From Amia ocellicauda (taxonomy: Eukaryota; Chordata; Actinopteri; Amiiformes; Amiidae): a stretch of 64,000 nucleotides of DNA. The DNA is taken from the NCBI RefSeq assembly GCF_036373705.1, contig NC_089856.1, positions 29,546,298-29,610,297 on the forward strand, given 5' to 3'. Under the pieces are notes generated by a model. It made no database searches. It was not told the origin of the DNA and worked only from the letters and a program-made list of their open reading frames with translations. Below are positions 1 to 26,113 of this stretch, in pieces; position 1 is the stretch's first letter; every line of letters begins with the position of its first letter. The position numbers were made by a program, and so were the translations under genes.

Positions 1-162
1 CGTGCCCTGGATGTGCATCCCACAAATTTCCATCAACTGCAAGATGCTATCCTATCAATATGGGCCAACATTTCTAAAGAATGCTTTCAGCACCTTGTTG
101 AATCAATGCCACGTAGAATTAAGGCAGTTCTGAAGGCGAAAGGGGGTCAAACACAGTATTAG
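1..162 (+). CDS. Tc1-like transposase, C-terminal fragment (truncated by window edge)
   Basis: Partial reading frame of about 53 codons with no start inside the window. The residues match the tail of Tc1/mariner DD34E transposases, the part downstream of the third acidic residue. No frameshift or stop interrupts it here. Whether the whole element is intact depends on sequence to the left. Confidence 0.7.
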   Translation, partial: RALDVHPTNFHQLQDAILSIWANISKECFQHLVESMPRRIKAVLKAKGGQTQY

Positions 163-200
163 TATGGTGTTCCTAATAATCCTTTAGGTGAGTGTATATA
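1..200 (+). mobile_element. 3' end of a Tc1/mariner transposon
   Basis: Bases 1-162 are an open frame that enters from the left edge and stops at TAG 160-162. It encodes the C-terminal part of a Tc1-type transposase, with IWANISKECFQHLVESMPRR followed by a basic tail ending GGQTQY. After the stop, the sequence GTTCCTAATAATCCTTTAGG at about 170-190 matches the terminal inverted repeat of a Tc1 family that is common in fish. The DDE catalytic core would lie to the left of the window, so activity cannot be judged. A short (TA)n(CA)n run follows at 196-220. The element probably sits in an ecel1 intron, since ecel1 exons begin at 661. Confidence 0.8.
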
Positions 201-660
201 TATATATACACACACACACAATTTTCAGTTCCATATCGAATGTGGAAAATTAAAACCGCTTAGTGCTGGGGAAATTCCACTCGTGTTCAGTTCCCACATT
301 GTTTAGAACAGGCTTTATTTTATTCATTTATTTATTTTATTAAAATGGCACAAAGCCATGCTGCACCTTCCCGATGTCTCTGTTGGACTGAGCTGTGCTC
401 TCTCCATTCTTTCAATCTCTCATTTTCTCTGTCTCCAAATTAGATTTACATTCCAAATCAGTGCTGTATTGGCAGCAGTACAGGAGAGAGACAATGGCTA
501 CAACATAGAATATCATGAAGTGCATTGCTTTGCACTTTTCTCTCTCTCTCTCACATAACATTTTTCCTTCTGACTTTCCCCTCTTTCCATCTATAATTCC
601 TATACATTTATATGTTTTATTTGTATACCTTTATATAAATCTCTCTCCCTTTTTCTCCAG

Positions 661-2697
<2,037 letters not shown>

Positions 2698-3690
2698 CCT
2701 CTGACCCCTGCACCAACCTGTAACCTGACAGGAGAAGGCCACCCTCTCTCTCTCTCCGATTCCTCCTGATTGTCAATTGTTTGTAATTTCATCATTCCAG
2801 GCTGGCCTTTTAAGTCCATCTGATTGGGCTTTCTCTGCAGTGTTAAACCATTTTGGTTATTCATCATTTTAAATTAACTCCTGATTTTAATATTCGCCAT
2901 CAATCTCCCGCGATTTCTACTTGCCTGCAGTGACAGTTTTTATTGAAGCTGTCTGCTGTATTCGAGTGAACTCACAGCTCAATAGACCCCCTTTTCTGTT
3001 TTAAAACATCCTTAACAGGACTGACTTGCAAATCTCAGATATTCGCAAGACGGAGCCCTGAACACATTGCCTTTTAGAGGAATACTCCTGCTTCCTTTTA
3101 CTTTTATATTATTATTCCTCCTATCTTTTTTATTATTTTGATGTGGTTCCTTTTCCTAGTCAGCACCATTGTTCATTAGCATCATTAAGCTGCTTTCTGA
3201 AGGCTCCTCCTCCCATCCAGTGAGCGGTGTCTATGTGCTGGACACACTGTGGGGACAGATGGACAGGCAGGCCTCAGAGTCCTGCTAAGGTTACTGGTTC
3301 CAGAGCCCCTCAAGTCCCCGGAGAGAGGGCTCTGCTGCAGACAATCTGAGCTCCCCCCCGATGACCCAGAAATACACAGACCACAAGCTGCTACAGGCTA
3401 GAGCCGAGAGCCAGAGTGAGGAGGCAGCTGCGGAGGAGCAGGGACCGATACACCAAGAGGCAGCGAGGATTCACACCCTCATTCAGAAGCTGTGGGGTTT
3501 ACCTAGACTGAGCTGGACTCATACAGGACAGAACCCTGACTTTTGAACCCCACCTGGACTGGAGTGCATTTGCCTCCTGTTGGAATGGATATTTACTGTC
3601 AATTCGGCAAAATTCAAGATTCTGGTAAGCGTTTATTATGCATGATTTATAGTAAAGAGAAGCGTAAAATAAAGTCCTTTTATATATATA
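2698..3690 (+). other. ecel1: ecel1 3' UTR (inferred)
   Basis: There are no coding features after the stop at 2697. An AATAAA signal lies at 3668-3673, which makes about 3690 the likely transcript end. Short open frames here (for example 3361-3546) have no recognisable homology. Confidence 0.5.
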
Positions 3691-3699
3691 ATCTTTGCA

Positions 3700-5112
3700 C
3701 TGCTTACAGTACCTGTGTATTACACACAAAGGGACCAACTGTTTCCCCAATGTATCAACAGCTATGATATGCAAATACATCATATTTGTATGAGAATTAG
3801 TACAGAATTTGCAAACTCTGAGCCTATTACACTTCTTAAGGAAAATCCACAGCTCCCTATATCACTCCAGAGTCAATTTAATGTTAAGACCTTTTTTCTG
3901 TCCATAATACATAAACACACGGATTTATGTATCCAGGGCATCAGTTAAATGGCTTATGGGTTTGTTTGAGAGATTTGTATCAAATAATGCTTTAGGCACA
4001 AACTAAGGGACTGAAGACGGGGATAGGAGTGGAGTTGCTTTGCCCTGTGATCTTACCCTGAACTGAAGCACAGAAGTCTCAGATTCAAGACAGGGAATTC
4101 AAATGACTAGTTTACTCTCTCTGCGCACGTATCCGGGTAACAGAAACCTGAATGTACTTTGTATCAATCTGAGGAGATTTTTTTTGTATGTCACAAATTC
4201 TCTCACTCCGTGTTGTTCTGAACCACTGCGTGTGTCCGTTGCTGTCATTGCCAGTGTTTCCCAGTATTAACAATTTGTTTTTCAAATGTTTAAAAAAAAA
4301 AAAAATTATGCAGTATATAATGACTGTGATGCTGTCTGAAAAAATAGGGATCATACATTTATAGAGAATTATATAAAAATATTTACTTTTGTATAAAAGG
4401 ATCATTTGTTTAAAAACACAATCATTGCTTTACATTTTACAGGTGTATGTATACACACGTACAGATATATATAAATAAACACACAGACTTATACGCTGCC
4501 ACAATGTAAATTAAAGACATGTACTATTCTGTGCTGAGTAGTAGATGGTCAATCTATCACATTGTGCCAGTATGACTATGTATACACACGCATAAATAAA
4601 ACCAATGACAACTGTGCTGTAATTACAATGACAATGCATGCCCCCTCCGATATTATAGACCTGTCCCTAGTGAAGACAGACTCCAAACACAGTGGACTGT
4701 AATGGGAACGGACTCACCCAGTCCTGGTGAAACTGGTCGTGCTGCTGACATTTTGAGAAGTACAAAATCACTACTCCCAAGTTCTCTCACTGCGGCACTT
4801 GGGATGTAGCTAGAAGGGAAAAAGCAATGCATGGAAATACAGTAATATTTCAGGCAAATGCAGTGGACTTGTGTACTTAATAAAAACAATTGTGTTAATA
4901 TTGTTGGGTAGGTTTGTTTCATGATTGTTTCTAGTCCATTCAATTGTCTTTTATGAATCATACTTCATCATTGCAGTCTTCCCTTGCATGTCCAGAGGGT
5001 GGGTTAACAGGATTTTAAATCAAACCAAACTGGCACACTGTTTGACTACACCCCTGAGCTTCTCTTCAGGACAGTGAGCTCCAGCACAGTGAGCTCCAGC
5101 ACTGTGCTATCC
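3700..5112. other. Intergenic stretch between convergent ecel1 and ccdc150
   Basis: AT-rich DNA between two genes that point toward each other. It holds an A run near 4292-4306 and further AATAAA words near 4480-4590 that could serve as alternative ecel1 ends. I see no gene, tRNA or transposon here. Confidence 0.5.
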
Positions 5113-17858
<12,746 letters not shown>

Positions 17859-18463
17859 CCCAGTACTGCCCAGTGGGAGAGAAAGGGAGAGAGTGGTGAT
17901 TGACATGGTGGTCCAGCATGTGTACTGTGTCCCAACATTTCACATCAAAATGATTAGCCACTTCAGAAGGAAATGGCCTGTACTGAGTCTGGGAAATATA
18001 TGGAACTATATTAAAGGATGGTGCAACATTCTGGAAGTGCAACTACAGTAAGTACAGAGTTTAGTAGCAGTAATATTACAACAGGGGGCAAAATACATTT
18101 ACAGTTCAACAAGATACAATACAACTAGCTAACATAATGAAATAAGCAACGAGTTTCCTAAAACATATACACGAAGAAGTATACAGCTTTTTAATCTACT
18201 TTTTTCTACCGAAATCGACACAGATAAAACAACAGTACAATTTAATGCAACTTTAGTACTAACTCAGAACCAAAGGCTGAGATTTTCCGTTAAACCAAGA
18301 CATCACAGCTGTGGTAGCTCTGCAATGTGCTATAAAATGGGCATTTTTCCTATCGAGGACATTTATTTTAAACTGATTTTGTGCCTCATTTGTATATTTT
18401 AAACAAGTGTAAGAGGGCGTTATACTTAAGAAATTGATTGTTTGTATTTCTGATCATCCTACC

Positions 18464-18610
18464 TTACAAATCACGGACACTTCCTGGGTACGCGGTCTCT
18501 ATGGAGACATCTCTTCCAGCTTCCGCTGTTCAAAATGACCCGCCTCCACAACCGCCAGCGGTCTGCGCATGTGTCAGCTCCCAAAGGCTCATGGGAGTTG
18601 AGGTCTTTCT
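18464..18610 (-). promoter_or_regulatory. ccdc150: Probable ccdc150 promoter and non-coding first exon
   Basis: On the - strand a splice donor (TTGTAAG then GTAGGA) sits at about 18463, and the acceptor before the ATG exon is at about 17869, so a 5' UTR exon starting near 18.5 kb is likely. The region is locally GC-rich. It has an NRF1-like TGCGCATG at about 18565-18572 and a weak ZNF143/Staf-like CATGGGAGTTGAGGT at about 18589. Both motifs are typical of housekeeping and cilium-related promoters. The exact start site is not visible. Confidence 0.45.
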
Positions 18611-18959
18611 TTAAATATATACCCTAAAATATACGTACTGGATTGTTTATTAATGTATCCATTCATTTATTTTATCATATATGGAGATCGATGCTTACAT
18701 TGAGAAGTACGCAGTTCTTCTTTAAATTAATCATACATCAATCAGTACCTAGTTGTTTAATGTTTAATGTAAGCCGTATATCTAAATACGCTTTGCAGTA
18801 TAGCTTACTGAACAATACAATTTGATATTGAACGCGTTCATTTAATTGGGAACGTGATATATGTATAAAAAGAAGAAGAAGAAAACAGGATAGCGCTCTG
18901 TTTTGATTTTGTATATCCTGTTCCCTGGTTACAGTGGTCACATGATAAACTCTCCTAAT

Positions 18960-19224
18960 AACATGTCTGGGGCATGTCCCGGGCTTTCGCTTCGTCACTC
19001 ACTTTCAAGGGTGTGAGAGGGACGAGGGCGGGTTCGTGTGGCGCAGAGGTCCGCAGTTCTGCGCAGACTCTGAAGTCATGTGCTACCCGCACAGGCAGGC
19101 GTGTGAGTCAGACTGAGGGCAGCCAGTTAAATACCCCGCACTTCAGTCCCATCTCCAGAAAGCACTTCCCAACACGGCTTGAGGCTTTAACTTCAGGTAG
19201 TTAAGTTGCTGCAGTCGATCTCAG
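18960..19224 (+). other. Non-coding first exon and promoter region of the YqaJ gene (inferred)
   Basis: A good donor (TCAG then GTAAGA) ends at 19224/19225. The matching acceptor TTTTCTTCTAG is at about 20955-20965, shortly before the ATG at 21000. The stretch 18970-19120 is richer in CpG than its surroundings, as expected of a promoter and first exon. The intron is about 1.74 kb. The transcription start is not fixed by the sequence. Confidence 0.5.
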
Positions 19225-20999
19225 GTAAGACATAACTATTAAAGACAGTAAGATTATTGTACACTGATCTGCAAATCACTTAGTTTACTGCCGACAGACA
19301 TGTCATTATCAATTGGGTTTCATTTTCGTTTCTGATTTGAAGTTGTTACACCAACTTAGGTTGTTCTTAGTATTGGGGGGGGGGGGGGGTTGACTAGATT
19401 TCATTCATCAGGCTTTTCTGGTTGTATATTTTTCGCAATTATTCTTTTAATTTGTGCAGGTGTGCTTTGTGTTAATCCCCCCCATAAGTATAAGTAAATC
19501 CGTCTTATTGGTGAACTTTTGGGATGTTGTTGAAATCTGCCTATCATTAGTGATTTCATTGCTGTCTTAGTTCATGCAAAGTATTAAAGTATTTGATTGC
19601 TGCCCGCTGCACCTGATGAGATACAAATCAGAAGACACATGATGGGGGGGGTCCTACTGGTAATATCTGCACATGGTTTGCCTTTGGGTTTCTCCTTAGT
19701 TGTGTCTCCTGTCTCGCCCTGAGGTGTGTGCTGGATGGGACAGCGTTTACATGTTGGTGTATTTAGAGAGGTTATGACGACTGAACTCAAACGCTGACAT
19801 GTTTTTTTAGTCACAAGAGGAACTCCCTGAATAGGGGGACGAGCATCAACATGTTTCAGATCCTCAATACAGCTTCCTGCCTAAATAGTGAGGTAGCCCT
19901 GCCTCCCCAGGCTCACTAGGGGGCGCCTGTGTGCTGCCTTCTGCTCTAATGCAACGCAGAGTATGTGGCTGCGGCTCCTCTTTGAGTTTTCTGTATTAAG
20001 TTCATGGGTACCTTCATTGATCCAGTGAATTGCTCATTTTGAAGACCTGTTTTCAAAAGATATGCTGCAGTCGGTGATTCAACATATTGAAGCTTGGAGA
20101 GAAGTTTTCTGGATTTCATTGCAACAATTTCATGAAACTAATTACTGCCTGAAGTAGTCCAAATGACTGAGATTTCCAGGTCTTTTGCGTTCGAGTTTAT
20201 TTATAGTTTCCTATAAAGCTTCAGTGTAATGGCTCCCCACAGACACTGGGATTGCTAAACTCGTTACAAATTATAGCTCCCTTATTCATTCTCAAAGCCC
20301 GAGTATGGAAATGGAGTTAAATGTGATGTCTGTCAGGATGGAGTGAGTGAGGCTCAGAGGTTATTTATAGCAGAGCACAAATGCACACTGCAGCCTTGTC
20401 ACAGGCACAAGATGACAGGTATGAGCAGGGCATGTCCACACAGGACTGTAAACCATCAAGAAGTGAGAGCTGTGTGCTGCACACAGTGCCAGCAGAGCAT
20501 ACCAGTCGCAGCGACATCATTTAGCCTTGCTGAACTCCCAAACCCTGCCAGGAGGGATACTGCGCTTCCCTCACTTTCTCCTCATATGTAATCCCCTCAT
20601 AGGCAGCACACAGTAAGTCTGTGACACTTAGCTGCTGACCCCTGATGCACACCCAACCTGTACCCACTGCCGGGCAAGTCTCAGCCTGAGGTTATCCTGC
20701 AGTAAGAGGCTCACGGAGTCGTCAGGTTCTTAAGAGATTATCCTCTCACCAGTCTGAGCAGAGCGAGAGAGTGCTACAGTGAGACCTCTGGGAATCATAC
20801 TCATTTGCCATGTGTACCCAAGCAATTATTTGAGGTGGCCAAACGTTAAGTGTGTTAATTATGCTATATATATATATATATATTATCTTGATTAAACTAA
20901 AGGAAGGCATATTGTTTAAGAGGATTTATTCTTTGTATCAATACAATTTTGTGATTTTCTTCTAGAGTCGTAACTATTTGCACCAGAGGCCACTGAGGA

Positions 21000-22124
21000 A
21001 TGGCATCTAATAAGACGAGAAGTAGCACTTCTGCCTCTGCCAGCCGAGATCCCACTGCCTCCAGGGAATTGGGAGAAGCAGGAGGACCAGCAGAGAGGCC
21101 GCAGTCAACTGCTGCCCGGACCTCTCGGGCACAGGGGAGCACCAAACCTCCAGCCAGAGGGCAATTAGCCAGGGGCACCAAGACAGCAGTATCTGACGAA
21201 TGGGAAAAGAGCAAGAAATCTTCACCAAAAACAGCTGCTGAAGAGAGAGCTCAGAGTGGGCCAGCCCGGAGCAGGAAGCCTGCACAGGTCCTCGTCCAGA
21301 GTGCAAACAGGAAACCACAGCCCAGCCCTGTAGTCAACAGTGCCCCCTCCAGCTCAGTATCGGTTCTCAAAGCCAAAGGGGGGGAGTTTGGGAAGATGGA
21401 CCAGAGCAAGGTAAAGGCAATAGAGCAGGAGACCCGTGGCCAGAGAGAGAACCCGCTGTGGTTCCAGCATCGTCAGAACCGCATCACCGCCTCCGTCGCC
21501 CACCGTGTGGCCCACTGCCACTTTGTGAACGGCAGCAGCCAGGAACCGCCCCGCTCCTACCTGCAGCAGGTGACAGGCTCAAGCTCTGGGATCCGGACCC
21601 GCGCCATGAGCTGGGGCATCGAGCAGGAGAGTGTGGCTGTCCAGAGTTACCAGAAGAAGAAGAGCCTGGAACGGGGCAAGGCGGTGCGAGTGCAGGAATG
21701 CGGCCTCTTCATTGACCCCCAGCACGCCTGGCTGGCAGCAAGCCCGGATGGCATCGTGCTAGATGCGGAGACGGGGGAGAAGTTGGCCTGCCTGGAGATC
21801 AAGTGTCCATACAAACACCGCGACAACAGCATCAGCCAAGCCTGCCAGGATCGAGATTTCTGTCTGGAGCCCCACGGCGATGGCTATCGACTGAAGACCA
21901 ACCACAGCTACTACACCCAGGTGCAGTGCCAGATGGCCATGACTGGGCTGCAGACGACCGACTTTGTGGTGTTCACTCGCCGGGAGACTGCCATCTCTCC
22001 CGTGGATTTCAACCCCAAATTCTGGAATAACACCGTTGCCAAACTGGAGAAGTTCTACACCAGCGCTGTGATCCCGTACCTGCAAGAGAAGGGGAAGGCT
22101 GCTGCTGCCATTCCCGAGGAGTAG
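21000..22124 (+). CDS. YqaJ / lambda-exonuclease-type nuclease domain protein, 374 aa, intronless CDS
   Basis: One uninterrupted coding exon from ATG 21000 to TAG 22122-22124. Residues 1-135 are a low-complexity, basic, Ser/Ala/Pro-rich tail that is probably disordered. Residues about 140-345 form a YqaJ-type recombinase/exonuclease domain of the PD-(D/E)XK superfamily: WGIEQE (Glu at 208 or 210), ASPDG (Asp250), LEIKCPY (Glu266, Lys268) and QVQCQM (Gln307/309). This is the family of phage lambda exonuclease and viral alkaline nuclease, which resects 5' ends of double-stranded DNA for recombination. All expected catalytic positions are present, so the enzyme could be active. YqaJ domains in animals occur as small orphan genes and inside some transposons. 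No transposase, terminal repeat or target duplication is visible here, which favours a resident or domesticated gene. The biological role is unknown to me. Confidence 0.85.
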   Translation: MASNKTRSSTSASASRDPTASRELGEAGGPAERPQSTAARTSRAQGSTKPPARGQLARGTKTAVSDEWEKSKKSSPKTAAEERAQSGPARSRKPAQVLVQSANRKPQPSPVVNSAPSSSVSVLKAKGGEFGKMDQSKVKAIEQETRGQRENPLWFQHRQNRITASVAHRVAHCHFVNGSSQEPPRSYLQQVTGSSSGIRTRAMSWGIEQESVAVQSYQKKKSLERGKAVRVQECGLFIDPQHAWLAASPDGIVLDAETGEKLACLEIKCPYKHRDNSISQACQDRDFCLEPHGDGYRLKTNHSYYTQVQCQMAMTGLQTTDFVVFTRRETAISPVDFNPKFWNNTVAKLEKFYTSAVIPYLQEKGKAAAAIPEE

Positions 22125-23390
22125 CCAAGCAAAGGGCTCACTGTTCGCTCACAACTGCATGTGGGGAATTGGTGAAAGGCTTCGGGGTTCGTTTTATGGT
22201 CAAGGCTCAAGACCGTGTTGGTCGCCATTCCTTGCCCAGAAGTCACAGTTAACAAGTGCCTTCAGAGACTGAGCTGGACACTCCTCTGTAGGGGAATTCG
22301 GGAGAGGGTTATTCTATGGGCTTACTGAATGTTTAGCAATTTTGCTTGCTGGCACTACCGGAAGGAGGTCTGATGCTGCCATTTGTGTTGCGTAGGAACG
22401 CATGTGAAATAGGTTCTACGGTGCGCTGATCTGTCACAAGTGTGTCTGTATTTTCTGAGAGGTTTAGGAAGAATGACACTTAAATGAACATAGAAGGGCT
22501 TAAGTGACTTGCCGTGTGACTGAAGACAGAAGTTATTGCCCACCATTGCTGTCCATTTCTTATTTTTCTATCTGCCCCATTGTGCAAGAAGATAACTACC
22601 TTCTCATCCCTGCCAGGCAGATGGGGCATCCATAACTCTACAGTAACTGTGTGCATTTGTCACTAAGTGTTGGGCAAACAGATAAACAAGTTAAGATGAG
22701 TAACATTCTTACCGTTTAAAAAAAAAAAAAAAAAGGCATTGTTGAAAGCTTTGTTAAAACATGCAGGAGAAATATTCCCCCTTTTTTTTTTTATAAATGT
22801 AATGAGGTTTGTGGTCTCGTTTTTAACATTGTTCAAAATATTAAATGGTTAATTTGTTAATGGTTACTTTGAAATGTTACTGTCCAAACTGGAAAGAAAC
22901 GGAAGACCAAAGCAATCATACCAATTCAATTGTTGGGAGATTGACAGTGGCTGGCTCTGGTCTAATTGCTATTGATAACAGAAATGGAGATATAGTTGGA
23001 GCTTAATTGAACTTCACACCTGCCTTGGCAGACTTCATTAAAATAAGGTAATTAGTGTGAAAGATCCAGAACCACAGCTTACATTAAGGATGCAATGGGA
23101 GTCTGATCCCTTGACCATAGTGGCACAGTTATTGTGTAGCATCCAATGTACAGCACAGTTTAGAACCAAGATGCATAATATTGACAAACTGTAGAAAGAA
23201 TATAAAATCACCCCAAATCTACATAAGGATACTATGTTAGCCAAAATTTGATCATACTTATTACTTAATGATATATTTACCAGCAGGATGACAACCTGAA
23301 TGACATGAATGATGCAAAGACAGGTTTAATTTGTCCCGACTCATCCAAGAACACAGACACAGTTCAAATTCAGGTTTCTTTAATACTGAA

Positions 23391-23392
<2 letters not shown>

Positions 23393-23435
<43 letters not shown>
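23393..23435. repeat. (TA)n microsatellite
   Basis: About 43 bp of uninterrupted TA dinucleotides. Confidence 0.97.
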
Positions 23436-23438
<3 letters not shown>

Positions 23439-24556
23439 CCTATAAAACTGTAAAACAAAACTATTTACAGTCTCTTTGTATACTTTTTTTTTTAATATAT
23501 ACACAGACGGAACATTGTGATGTCAATGATGGAGGTCAGGGTGTACCAGGCAGGGCTGACTGAGGCAGACACAGTGGTTAATGTTTTTCTGGCATATTAG
23601 CTGGTTCAAACATAGCCATTAGTGCAATCTGACCAAGTTTAGACTTGTTGGTTTTATTGGTTAAATGTACCACTAGAGAACCTCCCAGCTGATTTTAGAA
23701 TATGTCACCACTGCAGTAAAACAAACCTTATTGAAGCCAGGTAACAACAAAATCTAAAAAACCTCCTTGTGCTAGTCATAGACATTTAAACTGCATCTGT
23801 AGACTGTTTTAATGATGGACACACAACACTATTGGTAGTGACAAAATCCACTACCTTTAGGATATTTGCATCCCCCTCAGACACACCAGCCCTCATTAAT
23901 CCACTAATTCGCATTCACACACAAAGTCTATAGTTTCACGTTAAGTGCTGCAGCACAATCGTACAAAACAAAAGCAAAACCAAAAAGAGATTTCCGAGAA
24001 TCCAGACACTCGCCCTTCCCTCCAACTGTATCCCCAAGCTGCCGACACAGGTGGGTTACACAGGGCAAGGGGCCTCCTGCTCCATTCCCGGGTGCCACAA
24101 GGGAGTCAATTGTATATTCACTGAATTCAAATGTGCTTGAGATGGGATGAAAAACATTACTGCTCTTAAAGACCTGATCTCAAAACCCCTGCCTTAAATG
24201 AACGATAAAAAAAAAAAAAAAGTAGTTTCTCTCATTAATGCTTATGAAATAAAGGCTTTCAAAGTCACCCCTCTGTGCAGTGCTGTCCCTGTGTGGTCAG
24301 CGCCAGGGCTTTACAGCAGCCCTTAGGACATGTCAGGAAGACCAGTCAATGAGAGAGAGAGGTGAACGTTCAGATCAGCCCTGCAGTCTACATTGAAACA
24401 AGGAGCTTTTCCAGCACCTTCATCACTGGGTACATCCTTTATTGTCATTCCAAAAAAACAGCTGCAACTCATAACTCCCCACAGGTAAGGAAAATGGAGG
24501 TCTTGTGTTCATCTTGGCAGAAAGATGACAACAACACAAGCTGCAGTTGTAAAAGC

Positions 24557-24616
<60 letters not shown>
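24557..24616. repeat. Compound (TA)n(CA)n microsatellite
   Basis: About 25 bp of TA followed directly by about 35 bp of CA repeats, probably in the far 3' flank of phf13. Confidence 0.97.
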
Positions 24617-24618
<2 letters not shown>

Positions 24619-26113
24619 AGCAAGTTTATGTAAATTCACAGCTGTCTTTCTGAAATAATTAGTCTTGGGGGCATTTATATATATATAAAAAAAAAAAGCA
24701 CACTCCCCTACATTTTCAATGCATTTTTTTTTTTAACTGCATATGTGGACCTGCAAACTTGTGTCCATTGCTCTGCTTTGCCACCATTCTCAAAGCTTCT
24801 AAAGGGTTTGGTCCATATTGAGAGCTCTTGCAAAATTGGTTTCAATTCTTCATCATAAAAGACAGGGATGAAGTATGTCATAAATGTGAAACTTTTATAA
24901 CCAAATACACACACACATACAAGGCTAAAACATTTCAAGAGCTGACCTCTAGCATCTGGGGAGTCTGTATGTCTTCTACCACTGGGATGAAACTGCAGTG
25001 CAAAGGTTGTCATTCTGACAAAGCTACTCGTGGCTGTGAAATCTTTACAATAAAAAATACATTATGTAGATATAGATCCCTATACAAGCACCACACAGCT
25101 CAGCAAAATCCCTTGTTTATTGCTGGAGAGTGATAGTGAGAGCAAGAGCAGTCCATTCCCTTCCTCTCTCAGCATCTTTCTTTTTTGATCCGATTGTCTG
25201 TTAGCAAATGATAGAATTGCTCCCCCCAAGACAGGATTGGTGTGCAGGTAGTGCATCTGTGGGCATCAGGGGGTCCCAGTGCTAGTCACAGGTGTGCAGC
25301 CCACACTCTTGAGTGCAATATACTTTAAGCCAAACTGTATCATTGAGAATGAGATACGAATATATATATATATGATACAAATAAATGTGTATAACCTGTC
25401 AGTAGTAGTAGTAGGAGGAGAAGGTTATTTTGAGAAAGATCTGGATTGAAGCTTACAAATCAATATATGAATGTCAACAAACAAAATGGTTGCTTTCACA
25501 GTTCTCTTTCGAAAACAAAAAAAGTGTTAAAAGCCATTCCTCCTTTCCCTATTTCACAACCTCTTGAAGTTCAGGCATTTCACCCAGAAGTCCCATTTCA
25601 GCTGTGGCACATATATCCAAGCTGTGCCAATCGTGAGAAGGAAAGCCTTCTGACAGATCTGAACCTGGACACTTAACCTTCCTTCTGCTCACCTCACTCA
25701 AAAACCTTGCCACGTCAGTCCTCCTGGGGGGTGGGAGGTGGGGGTTAGATGAGGGGGCTTTGGCCTTATTGATTAACCAACTGATTGATCGATTGCTTGC
25801 TTCCGAGCAAAGGCAGTGAAGTGCATAAAGCAATGTGGCTCCAGCCGCAGCTCTTGGGCCAGTGTGCAAGTCCTTACATTACGTTCTCATCCCTGGTCCT
25901 GAGGGCACACCGTCCTGCGGAGATGCCAAGCTCTCAATTACTTCACCAAATGTAAATAAGAGTCCCATTAAGTAACTGAGAACTCGGCCAGAACAAAAAG
26001 CAGCAGGAGATTTTGCCCACAGGCCCAGTCAAGACCCACTGCAATATAGTGCTAAGGCTGGTGCTGTCTGCTAGTCCATTGCAGTCCAGTCCAGGCCAGG
26101 CCAGGCTAGCCCT

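Larger units (their letters stand above)
22125..26113. other. 3' UTRs of the YqaJ gene (+) and phf13 (-) and intergenic DNA
   Basis: The two genes converge here. Candidate poly(A) signals are ATTAAA at about 22839 and 23036 on + (YqaJ gene) and AATAAA read on - at about 25116 and 24437 (phf13). The stretch also holds an A tract at 22718-22733, a (TA)n run and a (TA)n(CA)n run. No further gene is seen. Real transcript ends cannot be decided from sequence. Confidence 0.4.

Noticed and set aside
20868-20882. Short (TA)n run before the YqaJ exon
   Set aside because: Too short to list as a separate repeat and not part of the splice signal.
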